Positions 18,332 through 28,098 of a DNA stretch of 64,000 nt are shown here, in pieces. A program made the position numbers and the translations under genes. The notes below the pieces were generated by a model. The model saw only the letters and a list, made by a program, of their open reading frames with translations. It ran no database searches and had not been told where the DNA came from. Each line of letters starts with the position of its first letter. The stretch's first letter is position 1. The stretch spans positions 1,122,001 to 1,186,000 of the forward strand of contig NZ_CP038015.1 in the NCBI RefSeq assembly GCF_004367585.1, in the 5' to 3' direction. Source of the stretch: Paenisporosarcina antarctica. GTDB lineage: Bacteria; Bacillota; Bacilli; Bacillales_A; Planococcaceae.

Positions 18332-19246
18332 GTGTTAGAAAAGGAACGTCAAGGTGTCATTTGGGCTATGGGTGCCTATTTAGCTTGGGGTGTATTACCA
18401 ATTTATTGGAAGTCTATTGACCATGTTCAAAGTGATGAGATATTAGCAAGTCGAGTCCTATGGGCTTTTATATTCACATTGCTCATTGTAGTATTAATGA
18501 AAAAAACTAAAATTTTAGTAGTAGATATTCAAACATTATGGCAAAATAAAAAAGCTTTTTGGAGTATGTTTCTTGCTTCCACATTAATATCTGTCAACTG
18601 GTTCTTATTCATTTGGGCTGTGAATAATAATCATATGGTTAGTACGAGTTTGGGATATTACATTAATCCATTGATTTCCGTATTGCTTGGAATAATATTC
18701 TTAAAGGAACGTCTTTCAACAGCACAAAAAGTAGCATTTGTGATTGCTACAATTGGAGTTATCATTTTAACTATTTCTTACGGTAGCTTCCCTTGGCTTT
18801 CATTTGCACTTGCAATTAGCTTTGCTTTATACGGTTTAATGAAAAAAATAATTCCGTTAGATGCTCTTCGTGGATTAACGATTGAAACACTATTTATAGT
18901 ACCATTTGCGTTAATGTACTATATGTATTTATTTATATCAGACCGCGCAGTATTTTTTCATGATACGATCCAAACAGATCTTTTATTAGTTTTAACAGGA
19001 GTAGCAACTGCAGTTCCACTAGTCCTTTTTGCAAAAGGAGCACAACGAATTCCGTTATATATGATTGGATTTTTACAATATATTGCACCAACATCTATGT
19101 TATTTTTAGGTGTCATCATTTATGGGGAAACTTTTACTATGATTGATTTTTTATCATTTTCATTAATTTGGCTTGCTCTAATTTTATTTACAGTATCTAA
19201 AGTAATGGAAGCTAGATTAAGAAAACTCGAATTAGCGAAACTATAA
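18332..19246 (+). CDS. rarD: EamA-family transporter, RarD type
   Basis: 304-residue inner-membrane protein with about ten helices in two EamA (DMT) repeats. The RarD subfamily is recognisable from GAYLAWGVLPIYWK at the start, ASRVLWA, SVNWFLFIWAVNNN and the NHMVSTSLGYYINPL stretch. RarD proteins are annotated as chloramphenicol-sensitivity permeases; the natural substrate is not established. The start codon is GTG, with GAGGTG five bases upstream. About 200 bp without genes precede it; it is read alone, ending just before the convergent NAD kinase gene. Confidence 0.88.
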   Translation: MLEKERQGVIWAMGAYLAWGVLPIYWKSIDHVQSDEILASRVLWAFIFTLLIVVLMKKTKILVVDIQTLWQNKKAFWSMFLASTLISVNWFLFIWAVNNNHMVSTSLGYYINPLISVLLGIIFLKERLSTAQKVAFVIATIGVIILTISYGSFPWLSFALAISFALYGLMKKIIPLDALRGLTIETLFIVPFALMYYMYLFISDRAVFFHDTIQTDLLLVLTGVATAVPLVLFAKGAQRIPLYMIGFLQYIAPTSMLFLGVIIYGETFTMIDFLSFSLIWLALILFTVSKVMEARLRKLELAKL

Positions 19247-19314
19247 AAAATACAAGTGCTAATATGAGTTTTCATCTTGGAGTCTAACCAGAGTGGATCT
19301 CTCCGCTTTTCGTG

Positions 19315-20115
19315 TCATAAATAAGTTCGTTTTACTTTTTCCCAAAATGAATTATTTTTTAGTTTGACTGTTTTTACAAGTCGGTCACTTAATGTTATAT
19401 TGACGGACTCTACATGCTTAATGCTTAACGATTCATTGTCCATCGCCATTGTTGGAAAATCATTTCCATCTTGTTTTAAGCGTAAGGTTAATTGACGTTG
19501 ACCACTTAAGATGAAAGATGAACCAAGTGATCGGTATGTGTTGCTGTTAACTGAAGCGAGTTCAGATACTTGAAAACATGGTAGAAGTGGATCAACAACC
19601 GCCCCATTGACCGATTTATTGTAAGCCGTACTTCCAGTAGGTGTAGAAATAATCATGCCATCGCCACGGAAGGTTTCAAAATGTAAATTATCAATCACCA
19701 CATCGAGGACAAAAGTTTTAATAATATTTGAACGAATACTAAATTCATTTAAACAATAAAAAGGTGGATTGTTATCGACAATAACTTGTAAAATAGGGTA
19801 GCGACGTATTTCAATTTCCGAACGAAGAACTGCTTGGATCATCGTCTCCATCTCATGGAAATAGAAATCACAATACATACTTAGCGTGCCTGTGGTAGAA
19901 ATACCTGCGTATAAACAGTCTTGACGAAAACCGGTTTTTCGAACTGCTTGAAGGAATGCCCCGTCTCCGCCAAGACTAATAATAATGTTTGAATTTTGGG
20001 CATCGTCAACAGCAGTAAATCCATATTTCGAGAACATTTCAGTTAGAATCATTTTTTTTTCCAAAGATTTTTCATCATGCTTCGTGTAAATATAAATATG
20101 TGTACGTTCGGACAA
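19315..20115 (-). CDS. NAD kinase (second, PpnKB-type)
   Basis: Phosphorylates NAD to NADP. About 266 residues with the family signatures: SLGGDGAFLQAVRK (GGDG phosphate-binding loop), CLNEFSIRS (NE motif), and STPTGSTAYNKSVNGAVVDP. It aligns best with YtdI of B. subtilis, the second of its two NAD kinases, and has the same neighbour, sppA, divergently placed. TTG at 20115 is chosen: it matches the length of YtdI and is 11 bases from AAAGGA. A GTG three codons earlier (20124) is too close to that site. The choice of start is uncertain. Confidence 0.9.
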   Translation of the reverse strand: MSERTHIYIYTKHDEKSLEKKMILTEMFSKYGFTAVDDAQNSNIIISLGGDGAFLQAVRKTGFRQDCLYAGISTTGTLSMYCDFYFHEMETMIQAVLRSEIEIRRYPILQVIVDNNPPFYCLNEFSIRSNIIKTFVLDVVIDNLHFETFRGDGMIISTPTGSTAYNKSVNGAVVDPLLPCFQVSELASVNSNTYRSLGSSFILSGQRQLTLRLKQDGNDFPTMAMDNESLSIKHVESVNITLSDRLVKTVKLKNNSFWEKVKRTYL

Positions 20116-20223
20116 TACCGTCACGTCCTTTCCATGAATACTTGTCGTTATTTTACCATGTTTTGAAACATTTCGGCATTGATTTCGTATTACGTTGAGA
20201 GTAGAAAAAGGAGGAACATTTAA

Positions 20224-21237
20224 ATGAATACAAAACGTTGGATTGCTTTAGGGGCAGCAGCACTATTATTCAGTATGTCTATTATCATCAATATTGCATC
20301 GTTTGCGTTTAGCAATGATTTGACAGAAAATTTCGAAAAAATGTTATCTTTACCAGAAAGTGGCTATGCAGAAACAGTATTAGAAGATGGAGATTCGTCA
20401 AAACGCATTGCTGTTTTAACAGTCGATGGAGTGATTCAAAATACTGGGGGAGCTACTTCATTATTTGGAGCAGTAGGGTATAATCACCAGTTCTTTATGG
20501 ATCAATTAGAAATGATTAAAGTCGATGATTCAATTAGAGCAGTGGTATTGCAAGTCAATTCACCTGGTGGTGGAGTTGTAGAGTCAGCCCAAATTTATAA
20601 TAAAATTCAAGAAGTTCAAGAAGAAGTCGGCGTTCCGTTTTATGTATCAATGGGTAGTATGGCTGCTTCAGGTGGATATTATATTGCGGCTCCTGCAGAA
20701 AAAATCTTCCTGAATAAAGAAACACTAACAGGTTCAATTGGCGTCATTATGGAAAGCGTTAACTATGGTAAACTTGCTGAAAAGTATGGTGTGGATTTCG
20801 TTACCATAAAAACAGGTCCATATAAAGATATTATGAGTCCAACTCGTGATATGACTAAAGATGAACGTGCAATGCTACAAGAAATGATTGATGAATCTTA
20901 TGAATCATTCGTGGACATTATTGAAGAAGGTCGTGGCATGACGGAGGCTGAGGTAAAAGCAGTGGCTGATGGTCGTATTATGAATGGACGTCAAGCTATT
21001 GAAGCAGGACTTGCAGACGAATATGGATACCTAGAAGATGTTATTGCTGCTGTTCGCGAAGATTTTAATCTAGCAGATGCAGAAGTTATGGAATATGATT
21101 ACACTCAAAACTTCTCGAGTCTATTTTCAATGAAAACACAATCATTATTTGGAGGAGACGTAGAATCTCAATTGATTGGACGTTTACTTTCGGATTATAA
21201 TGCACCGCGTATGATGTACTTATACGGTGAAAAGTGA
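20224..21237 (+). CDS. sppA: Signal peptide peptidase SppA
   Basis: Membrane serine protease that degrades cleaved signal peptides; in B. subtilis it also gives resistance to antibacterial peptides. 337 residues: an N-terminal membrane helix (about 7-28), the ClpP-like core LQVNSPGGGV, and the Ser-Lys dyad S149 (in MAASGGYY) and K201 (in GPYKDIMSP), 52 residues apart as in B. subtilis SppA. AAAGGAGG lies upstream. It heads an apparent run with the RDD gene and tpx (13 and 27 bp gaps). Confidence 0.95.
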   Translation: MNTKRWIALGAAALLFSMSIIINIASFAFSNDLTENFEKMLSLPESGYAETVLEDGDSSKRIAVLTVDGVIQNTGGATSLFGAVGYNHQFFMDQLEMIKVDDSIRAVVLQVNSPGGGVVESAQIYNKIQEVQEEVGVPFYVSMGSMAASGGYYIAAPAEKIFLNKETLTGSIGVIMESVNYGKLAEKYGVDFVTIKTGPYKDIMSPTRDMTKDERAMLQEMIDESYESFVDIIEEGRGMTEAEVKAVADGRIMNGRQAIEAGLADEYGYLEDVIAAVREDFNLADAEVMEYDYTQNFSSLFSMKTQSLFGGDVESQLIGRLLSDYNAPRMMYLYGEK

Positions 21238-21250
21238 GGAGGAACCGTAG

Positions 21251-21844
21251 ATGACTGATCAACATAAGCCTTTTGAACTCGAAACATCTATAGAAAAAGA
21301 TAATCAAACTGTATCTCAAAACCCAGCTTACACTGTCGAAAGGAAAGAACAGTTTATACACAAGCCGGCGGGGTTTTGGGTTCGTTTCTGGGCGTATTTA
21401 ATTGATTTACTTGTCATTTCATCCATTTCTTCTATCGTGATTTACCCATTATTTCGTATTTTTGGATGGGATGTACAAGGGACGACATGGTATGCACCAA
21501 TTGGCTTTTTAACAGGAATTATTTTTTATGCGTATTTTGTAGGTATGACAAAGTACTTTTACCAAACCGTTGGTAAAATGATTTTTGGGTTACGTGTAAT
21601 TTCCCTAAAAGGCGACTCACTATCATTTATCTCTATATTATTTCGTGAGTGGATTGGTCGGTTTTTCTCTGCAACGATTTTACCATTATATTGGATCGTC
21701 GGATTTACTCCTAAAAAACAAGGACTACATGACCTTATAGCGGATACGATGGTTATCCATGAACAAGCTTATGAAAAAAAGGTCGAAACAACATATCAAC
21801 CTGTTTCTGAAGCAAGTCAGTTGCATCAGCCGAAAGCATTTTAG
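21251..21844 (+). CDS. RDD-family membrane protein (YteJ-like)
   Basis: 197 residues. The first 40 are hydrophilic. The RDD signature follows as GFWVRFWAYLIDLLVISS (Arg and the Asp pair position of the first helix), then two further helices (PIGFLTGIIFYAYFVGMT and the ILPLYWIVGF region) and the conserved TVGKMIFGLRV and KKQGLHDLIADTMV. RDD proteins are poorly characterised; YteJ shares this place after sppA in B. subtilis and is thought to work with SppA. It is linked to sppA by a 13-bp gap, so co-expression is likely. Confidence 0.88.
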   Translation: MTDQHKPFELETSIEKDNQTVSQNPAYTVERKEQFIHKPAGFWVRFWAYLIDLLVISSISSIVIYPLFRIFGWDVQGTTWYAPIGFLTGIIFYAYFVGMTKYFYQTVGKMIFGLRVISLKGDSLSFISILFREWIGRFFSATILPLYWIVGFTPKKQGLHDLIADTMVIHEQAYEKKVETTYQPVSEASQLHQPKAF

Positions 21845-21871
21845 TAGAATAGAGAAAAGGGAGGCGTTATC

Positions 21872-22378
21872 TTGGTACAAGTAAAATTTAAGCAAAACCC
21901 GATTACATTATTAGGTAAAGAAGTAAAAGTAGGTGACTTAGCTCCAAATTTCACAGTATTAGCTAACGATCTTAGTTCGGTTACATTACAAGATTCAAAA
22001 GGGAAAACGAGATTATTTAGTGTAGTTCCTTCGTTAGACACTGGTACTTGTGACGCTCAAACGCGTAAATTCAATGAAAGTGCTGCTGAACTTGGGGATG
22101 ATGTTGTCATCTTAACAATATCAAATGATTTACCTTTCGCACAAAAACGTTGGTGTGCAGCTGCAGGAATAGATGCAGTACAAACATTATCGGATCACCG
22201 AGATTTATCATTTGGTGAAGCATATGGAGTAGCAATTAAAGAATTGCGATTGCTTGCTCGTGCCGTTTTTGTAGTTGATAGTAATGACAAGGTTACATAT
22301 GTTGAGTATGTTTCAGAAGCAACAGAGCACCCAGATTATGAAAAAGCAATTGAAGCTGTAAAAGCAGCACAGAAATAA
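21872..22378 (+). CDS. tpx: Thiol peroxidase Tpx
   Basis: Reduces hydrogen and alkyl peroxides using thioredoxin. 168 residues of atypical 2-Cys peroxiredoxin: peroxidatic C60 in [12 protein letters not shown] and resolving C95 in [10 protein letters not shown], the spacing found in Tpx. It starts at TTG, preceded by GGGAGG. It follows the RDD gene by 27 bp, and the terminator at 22388 ends this unit. Confidence 0.96.
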   Translation: MVQVKFKQNPITLLGKEVKVGDLAPNFTVLANDLSSVTLQDSKGKTRLFSVVPSLDTGTCDAQTRKFNESAAELGDDVVILTISNDLPFAQKRWCAAAGIDAVQTLSDHRDLSFGEAYGVAIKELRLLARAVFVVDSNDKVTYVEYVSEATEHPDYEKAIEAVKAAQK

Positions 22379-22387
22379 GTGTTACAG

Positions 22388-22415
22388 AAACCCACTCGAA
22401 TTTTTGAGTGGGTTT
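22388..22415 (+). terminator. tpx terminator
   Basis: Arms AAACCCACTCGAA / TTTTTGAGTGGGTTT form a near-perfect hairpin 9 bases after the stop. The trailing T tract is short (TTTCCC then ATTT). Confidence 0.75.
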
Positions 22416-22513
22416 CCCATTTGCACAGATAAAATATTATTATTTTGTAATATAAGTAAACAAAACTTTGCACCACTATGTATATAAGTTATGTCTTTTT
22501 AAAGGGGAACTAT

Positions 22514-23443
22514 ATGAACAGTTCAATGGAACGACTTTTCACATTTATAGATGAGCATGCAATAAAATTGAAAACTGCAGAGGATTTAACGTATATCGAA
22601 GGTGTATTGGAAACGACTGAAATGTGGTTGGATGGCGAAATTGAACCGGACATCCAAAATGTATTAAAAGAGGATATTCGAAAAGCAATTCAACTTGCTA
22701 TTTTAAAAGGTATGAAACAACATGTCCAAGCACATCATCAAATGACACCTGATTCACTGGGGTTACTAGTGGGATATTTCGTTGACCAATTAACGAAAGA
22801 TAAACAACATTTGTCTATACTAGATCCTGCCGTAGGGACTGGTAACTTATTGTTTACTGTACTAAACTTTCTAGAGGGTAAAGCAACGTCTTCAGCTGTC
22901 GAAATTGATGATATGCTGATACGACTGGCAGCATCTACCGGTGATTTATTACAACAGCCAGTGACTCTTTATAGACAAGATGCATTACAACCATTACTAA
23001 TAGATCCTGTTGATGTTGTCATCAGTGATTTGCCAGTTGGCCATTATCCAGATGATAAAACAGCTTCTGATTATGAGCTAAAAGCGAAAGAAGGCATGTC
23101 GTTCTCTCACCATTTAATGATTGAGCAATCGATACGTCACACGGTTGACGGTGGATATTTAGTATTCATAGTCCCACAAGGAATATTTGAATCTCAGCAA
23201 GCAAAAGAATTACATGCCTACTTTTCTAATCATGCATGGATTCAAGCAGTCATTCAATTGCCTGTGAACTTGTTTAAAAATGAAGCACATGCAAAAAGTA
23301 TATTGATACTTCAAAAGAAATCAATTGAACTTAAACAACCCAAACAAGTGTTACTGGCAAAAGTCCCGAATATGTCAAATAAGGATGCCATGTCTTTATT
23401 CTTTGAAAAAGTAAATATGTGGCGTCAAGAAAATATGAATTAA
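22514..23443 (+). CDS. ytxK: YtxK-like class I DNA methyltransferase-fold protein
   Basis: 309 residues with an N-6 adenine methyltransferase-type core after an alpha-helical N-terminus. Motif I is LDPAVGTGNLLF (SAM binding), with the acidic end of strand 2 in SSAVEIDDML. The catalytic motif IV, normally NPPY/F, reads SDLPVGHYP, as in YtxK of B. subtilis. That casts doubt on adenine methylation, and no restriction partner is present. The gene precedes ackA in many Bacillales. ATG at 22514 (AAAGGGGA site) is preferred to 22478, which adds 12 unsupported residues. Confidence 0.88.
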   Translation: MNSSMERLFTFIDEHAIKLKTAEDLTYIEGVLETTEMWLDGEIEPDIQNVLKEDIRKAIQLAILKGMKQHVQAHHQMTPDSLGLLVGYFVDQLTKDKQHLSILDPAVGTGNLLFTVLNFLEGKATSSAVEIDDMLIRLAASTGDLLQQPVTLYRQDALQPLLIDPVDVVISDLPVGHYPDDKTASDYELKAKEGMSFSHHLMIEQSIRHTVDGGYLVFIVPQGIFESQQAKELHAYFSNHAWIQAVIQLPVNLFKNEAHAKSILILQKKSIELKQPKQVLLAKVPNMSNKDAMSLFFEKVNMWRQENMN

Positions 23444-23506
23444 AAGTTGTTCGCCTCTTTTTTCACCTGTACAATAACTGTATAGGTGGAGAAAGGGCGT
23501 TTTTTT

Positions 23507-24721
23507 ATGGTCAATATATTGGCAATCAATGCAGGGAGTTCTTCGTTGAAATTTCAATTGTTGCGAATGCCCGAAGAGCATGTTGTTGCAAAAGGATTAA
23601 TCGAACGTATTGGGTTAAAAGAACCCATATTTTCTATGACAACAAACGGGAGAAAATTAAAACTAATTGAAAAAATACCGAATCACCAAGAAGCTGTGCA
23701 ATTACTTCTTCACTATTTGGTTGAACAAAAAGCAGTAAACTCTCTAAATGAAATAGACGCCATCGGTCATCGGCTAGTTCACGGAGGTGAACAATTTAGA
23801 GATTCTGTGTTAATTGATGACGAGGCAATTAAAGTGTTTGAACAACTTTCAGACTTAGCACCACTTCATAATCCTGCAAACATCACTGGAATTAAGGAAT
23901 TTAATAAAGTATTACCAACAGTGCCTGCAGTAGCTATCTTTGATACGGCATTTCATCAGACAATGCCTGAAAGTTCCTATTTGTATTCAATTCCCTATGA
24001 TTACTATAAAAAATTTGGTATTAGAAAATATGGCTTTCACGGCACTTCTCACAAGTATGTATCTGAACGCGCTGCGCAAATGTTGAATCGTCCATTAGAA
24101 ACGATTCGATTAATTTCGTGTCACCTTGGAAATGGTGCTAGCATAGCCGCTATTGATGGGGGACGATCAATTGATACATCGATGGGGTTCACCCCTTTAG
24201 CTGGCGTCACGATGGGTACACGTTCTGGTAACTTAGATCCGGCCCTCATTCCATTTTTAATGGAAAAGACCGATAAAAGTGCAGAAGAAGTATTAGATAT
24301 TTTGAATAAAAAATCCGGCATGCTAGGTGTTTCTGGATTTTCAAGTGATTTGCGGGATATTGAAGTAGAAGCATTAAAAGGAAATTCAAGAGCGCAACTT
24401 GCCCTCGATGTTTTTGCTAATCGAATTCACAAATATATCGGATCTTACGCAGCACGCATGAACGGAGTCGATGCGATTATTTTCACAGCTGGTATTGGAG
24501 AGAACAGCGATGTAATTCGTTCAAAAGTGTTAGCTGGTCTCCAGTTTATGGGTGTCTACATGGATGAAGACTTAAATAAAATTCGCGGAAAAGAAGCGTT
24601 TATCAGCTTTCCATATTCGCCAGTAAAAGTGTTGGTCATTCCAACGAATGAAGAAGTGATGATAGCGAGAGATACGGTGAGATTAGCTACTATAAATAAA
24701 AAAATCCCAAAGGCTATATGA
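23507..24721 (+). CDS. ackA: Acetate kinase
   Basis: Interconverts acetate + ATP and acetyl phosphate + ADP in overflow metabolism. 404 residues of the ASKHA fold: phosphate-1 loop [13 protein letters not shown] at the N-terminus, HRLVHGG, the catalytic region [35 protein letters not shown] and FTAGIGENS. The start at 23507 begins [10 protein letters not shown]; a GTG seven codons earlier adds an unconserved MEKGRFF. It follows ytxK by 63 bp, as in B. subtilis. The stop codon TGA lies in the loop of the terminator hairpin. A cre site upstream, known in B. subtilis, was not found in this short gap. Confidence 0.97.
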   Translation: MVNILAINAGSSSLKFQLLRMPEEHVVAKGLIERIGLKEPIFSMTTNGRKLKLIEKIPNHQEAVQLLLHYLVEQKAVNSLNEIDAIGHRLVHGGEQFRDSVLIDDEAIKVFEQLSDLAPLHNPANITGIKEFNKVLPTVPAVAIFDTAFHQTMPESSYLYSIPYDYYKKFGIRKYGFHGTSHKYVSERAAQMLNRPLETIRLISCHLGNGASIAAIDGGRSIDTSMGFTPLAGVTMGTRSGNLDPALIPFLMEKTDKSAEEVLDILNKKSGMLGVSGFSSDLRDIEVEALKGNSRAQLALDVFANRIHKYIGSYAARMNGVDAIIFTAGIGENSDVIRSKVLAGLQFMGVYMDEDLNKIRGKEAFISFPYSPVKVLVIPTNEEVMIARDTVRLATINKKIPKAI

Positions 24722-24738
24722 AGCCTTTGGGATTTTTT
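24700..24738. terminator. Bidirectional terminator overlapping the ackA stop
   Basis: Arms AAAAAATCCCAAAGGCT / AGCCTTTGGGATTTTTT around ATATGA. It overlaps the last codons of ackA and the tail of the convergent UspA gene, and has T tracts on both strands. Confidence 0.9.
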
Positions 24739-25186
24739 AGTTAAGTTCTTCTGTACGAACAACTAGCACGTCACATTTTGCTGCGCGGACGATATGTCCA
24801 GATACACTACCAATAAGGAAGCGTTCAACCGTACTTAAACCAGTAGCACCACAAATGATAAGATCTGCTTCTACTTTTTTTGCAACGTCTCTAGCAATCA
24901 TTGTTTTAGGAGAACCGTAATCAACGATTACATTTACTTTGCTTACCCCAGCTGCTTCGGCTTGTTTCTTATAGTCGCCGAGTAATTCTTCAGCAAAAGA
25001 AAGTGCGCGATCTGCAATAGAGCGATCATATGCTTCAATCGCTGCAAATGACCGTGTATCAATTACGTTTGCAAGATTTAAAGTGGCATTATTACGTCGT
25101 GCAATATCAATTGATTTTTTGAAAGCCCATTCTGCTTCTTTAGAACCGTCAACAGCTACTAAAATATGATTGTATGATAATGTCAT
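24737..25186 (-). CDS. UspA-family universal stress protein
   Basis: 149 residues, a single Usp domain. The N-terminus YNHILVAVDGSKEAEWAF gives the first strand and loop, and the ATP-binding type signature is present as ICGATGLSTVERFLIGSVSGH (G2xG9xGS/T pattern), so it probably binds ATP. Roles of such proteins in Bacillales are ill defined. AGGAGG precedes the ATG. It stands alone, convergent with ackA. Confidence 0.92.
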   Translation of the reverse strand: MTLSYNHILVAVDGSKEAEWAFKKSIDIARRNNATLNLANVIDTRSFAAIEAYDRSIADRALSFAEELLGDYKKQAEAAGVSKVNVIVDYGSPKTMIARDVAKKVEADLIICGATGLSTVERFLIGSVSGHIVRAAKCDVLVVRTEELN

Positions 25187-25278
25187 AATATTTCCTCCTT
25201 CAGATGTATCTAGTATATATATTTCTATAAATGTACTGTTATTCCTTCAAATATCTAAAATTTTTTTATAATATTCGT

Positions 25279-26583
25279 CTAATTTGTGACTATCACCTTT
25301 TTAAATAGAAGGTAAATAATCGAACTGGAAATAAAGATCAACATGCCTGGTGAAAACTCTTTAGGGATGAGCAAGTAGGAAATGCTCATGATTGTAAAAG
25401 TAAGGACGGCCGGAATGTTAAGTTTATAAGATCCACTGACGACTTTGACGAGCTGTTCATTAGTAATTAACCCTTTTTTAACCCATAAATAATCCATTAC
25501 AATAATTGCTGATAAAGGAATAATTCCCGCTCCTAAAAATGAAATAATTGACGCAGCTTCGTTAGCTAGGCTAGGGAAACAACTTAATACCACCCCTACA
25601 AGTCCAAATAACAGTGCACTTTTAATTCTTCCAAGAGTGGGCCAAGTATTAAGTAAACTAAAACTACCAGTATAAGCATTGCCAATATTAATAGAAATCA
25701 TGGCAAGTAACCCACTTAACGTTATGAAAAGACCAATGAATGGACTCATTGCTTGTTCGCTAAGAACAACAAATGGATTTGTAGATTGATAATATGAAGC
25801 CACTAAAGTTCCAATAAGTGCAGTCATGAAATAGCCTGCAGAATTTCCAAGGAACATACCCGCAAATCCTTGACGTGCAGATATTGCGTAACGAGTCATA
25901 TCACTTGAAGCACTAACGCCCGAGATAAATTGGACAAAGGCTAAGCTCATATAAAAGAAAAATATCCCCCAGTGTATCGATGTTTCAGAAGATGAGCTTG
26001 TGGTTACTTTAAGTTCCGAGACGATAATAAAGAGCATAAGACCTTGGCCAATAATTAATATCGGCAAAAATGCACGAGTCACTTTTTTTACAGCATCATA
26101 CCCAACAAGTGCTAAGTAAGCCATTAAACTGGCAGTTAAGATAGCTAACAGTGCAAAAGGTATACGGATATTAAAATAATTTGAAATAACTGATTGGAGA
26201 ATATATGTACCGCCAATTGTTTGTACACTGAACCAATATATTGAAGTTAAAACACGAATGGGTGATGCGACTTTTGTTGCTAGCCAAGATCCGACAAAAG
26301 CACGAAGGATATATTGACCAGGGAGACCGTACAGTGCACCTGGTATAGATAAAGCAGATACACATAAAAATGCCAAAATAGCGCCAATCCAAACAGCTGA
26401 AAAAGCAGCTAGCCAGGGAAGATTTCCTTGTGTAACAGCTAATGCTGGAACTAAAAAATTTCCGGCATTTACAGAAAAAGCAAATGCAATAATTGCATAC
26501 TCTTTCCATGTTGAAACTTTAAGGGATGAAGGGACTGGCTCAAGTCCATATTGCTCGAAATTCCTCTTACTTGGTCGTGTCAT
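25279..26583 (-). CDS. NCS1-family cytosine/purine-type permease
   Basis: 434-residue membrane protein with about 12 helices of the nucleobase:cation symporter-1 family. Landmarks are AFAFSVNAGNFLVPALAV in helix 1, then IPGALYGLPGQY, and SGVSASSDMTRYA in the middle, where substrate-contacting residues usually lie. It is CodB/PucI-like; whether it carries cytosine, allantoin, hydroxypyrimidines or another compound cannot be told, since no catabolic gene adjoins. ATG at 26583 is chosen over a start ten codons upstream because AAGGAGGGTG precedes it. It diverges from ald, with about 170 bp between them. Confidence 0.85.
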   Translation of the reverse strand: MTRPSKRNFEQYGLEPVPSSLKVSTWKEYAIIAFAFSVNAGNFLVPALAVTQGNLPWLAAFSAVWIGAILAFLCVSALSIPGALYGLPGQYILRAFVGSWLATKVASPIRVLTSIYWFSVQTIGGTYILQSVISNYFNIRIPFALLAILTASLMAYLALVGYDAVKKVTRAFLPILIIGQGLMLFIIVSELKVTTSSSSETSIHWGIFFFYMSLAFVQFISGVSASSDMTRYAISARQGFAGMFLGNSAGYFMTALIGTLVASYYQSTNPFVVLSEQAMSPFIGLFITLSGLLAMISINIGNAYTGSFSLLNTWPTLGRIKSALLFGLVGVVLSCFPSLANEAASIISFLGAGIIPLSAIIVMDYLWVKKGLITNEQLVKVVSGSYKLNIPAVLTFTIMSISYLLIPKEFSPGMLIFISSSIIYLLFKKVIVTN

Positions 26584-26755
26584 TTTGCTGTACACCCTCC
26601 TTATAATCATCAAAGTGATCTATTTTTAAAATTTCACAATATTTTTTTAGCCATTTTCAGTTATATCTGATAGACTGGATTTGCTTTCAATAATTGTGAA
26701 AATGTCGATGCATGACTTATTTACAATTTAACTATATACAGAGGAGGATTTATTA

Positions 26756-27874
26756 ATGAAAATTGGAGTTCCAAAAGAAATAAAAAACAATGAAAACCGC
26801 GTTGCAATGACGCCAGCTGGTGTCGTTAACTTATCAGTTTTCGGACATGAAGTATTTATTGAAACTGGAGCAGGACTTGGTTCGGGCTTCACGGATAAAG
26901 CATACAAAACTGCAGGTGCAAAAATTGTTGCAACAGCTACAGAAGCATGGGCACAGGATATGGTTATGAAAGTAAAAGAACCAATTGCATCTGAATATGG
27001 TTATTTTCATGAAGGTCTAATTTTGTTTACATATTTACATTTAGCTCCAGAACCAGAATTAACAAAAGCATTAGTGGACAACAAAGTCGTTGGAATTGCA
27101 TATGAAACCGTCCAACTTCCAAATAATTCATTGCCATTGTTAACTCCTATGAGTGAAGTAGCTGGACGTATGTCTACTCAAATTGGTGCACAATTCTTAG
27201 AAAAAATCCACGGAGGAATGGGAATATTACTAGGTGGTGTACCTGGAGTTTCTCGTGGTAAAGTAACAATTATTGGCGGTGGTATCGCTGGTACAAACGC
27301 TGCACGTGTTGCAGTAGGCATGGGAGCAGAAGTTACTATCATTGATTTAAGTCCAGATCGTCTTCGTCAATTAGAAGAATTATTTGGTCGCGATGTGCAA
27401 ACATTAATTTCAAATCCATTTAACATTTCAGAATCAGTTAAAAATTCTGATCTTGTTATTGGAGCTGTATTAATTCCAGGAGCAAAAGCACCTAAAATTG
27501 TTACAGAAGAAATGATTAAATCGATGAGACCTGGATCAGTTATTGTCGATATTGCAATTGACCAAGGAGGAATTTTCGAAAGTTCAGATCGAATTACTAC
27601 TCATGATAATCCAACTTACGAAAAATTCGGTGTTGTTCATTACGCAGTAGCAAACATGCCTGGTGCAGTTCCACGTACATCAACAATGGCATTAACAAAT
27701 GTAACAGTTCCTTATGCAGTGCAAATTGCAAACAAGGGATATGTACAAGCTTGTTTAGATAACGGAGCACTTTTAAAAGGACTTAACACACTAGATGGAC
27801 ATGTTACGTATCAAGCAGTATCAGATGCGCAAGGTCTTCCTTACGTTGCTGCTGAAGAACTTTTAGTTCAATAA
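26756..27874 (+). CDS. ald: Alanine dehydrogenase
   Basis: NAD-dependent, converts L-alanine to pyruvate and ammonia; needed for normal sporulation in B. subtilis. 372 residues: [19 protein letters not shown] (pyruvate-binding Arg and catalytic Lys region), the Rossmann loop [24 protein letters not shown], and the late motif [20 protein letters not shown] ribosome site. Monocistronic with a terminator at 27886. Confidence 0.97.
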   Translation: MKIGVPKEIKNNENRVAMTPAGVVNLSVFGHEVFIETGAGLGSGFTDKAYKTAGAKIVATATEAWAQDMVMKVKEPIASEYGYFHEGLILFTYLHLAPEPELTKALVDNKVVGIAYETVQLPNNSLPLLTPMSEVAGRMSTQIGAQFLEKIHGGMGILLGGVPGVSRGKVTIIGGGIAGTNAARVAVGMGAEVTIIDLSPDRLRQLEELFGRDVQTLISNPFNISESVKNSDLVIGAVLIPGAKAPKIVTEEMIKSMRPGSVIVDIAIDQGGIFESSDRITTHDNPTYEKFGVVHYAVANMPGAVPRTSTMALTNVTVPYAVQIANKGYVQACLDNGALLKGLNTLDGHVTYQAVSDAQGLPYVAAEELLVQ

Positions 27875-27885
27875 TAAAATCACTC

Positions 27886-27933
27886 TAAGCATCTTCACAT
27901 CATTTACAATATGGTGAGGGGATGCTTTTTTAC
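27886..27933 (+). terminator. ald terminator
   Basis: Arms AAGCATCTTCAC / GTGAGGGGATGCTT with mismatches, followed by TTTTTT. Confidence 0.75.
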
Positions 27934-28013
27934 GGAATTTTTGTACAAAATCAAAGTGACTATCTAGTCGAATCGATTAAATGTTGCTTAAGATAACTCT
28001 ATTCTGCATAGAT

Positions 28014-28087
28014 AAAAAGTGCCAGACACTATTTTCCAGTGGGACATCTTATGTCCTGCTGAACCTATGAGTGCCTGGCACTTTTTT
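28014..28087. repeat. Two-tier palindrome with GTGCCAGGCAC-type arms; also terminator for the M24 peptidase gene
   Basis: Outer arms AAAAAGTGCCAGACACT (28014-28030) and AGTGCCTGGCACTTTTTT (28070-28087) enclose an inner hairpin GGGACAT/ATGTCC (28041-28055). T tracts at both ends allow termination of both convergent genes. The 74-bp layout and the GTGCC-GGCAC arms resemble short palindromic elements dispersed in Bacillaceae genomes; only one copy is in this window, so that link is inference. Confidence 0.65.
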
Positions 28088-28098
28088 ATATAAAGAAA

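Noticed and set aside
22513-23443. Restriction-modification system around ytxK
   Set aside because: The methyltransferase-like protein has SDLPVG in place of NPPY/F and no endonuclease gene adjoins; it is the conserved housekeeping ytxK next to ackA.
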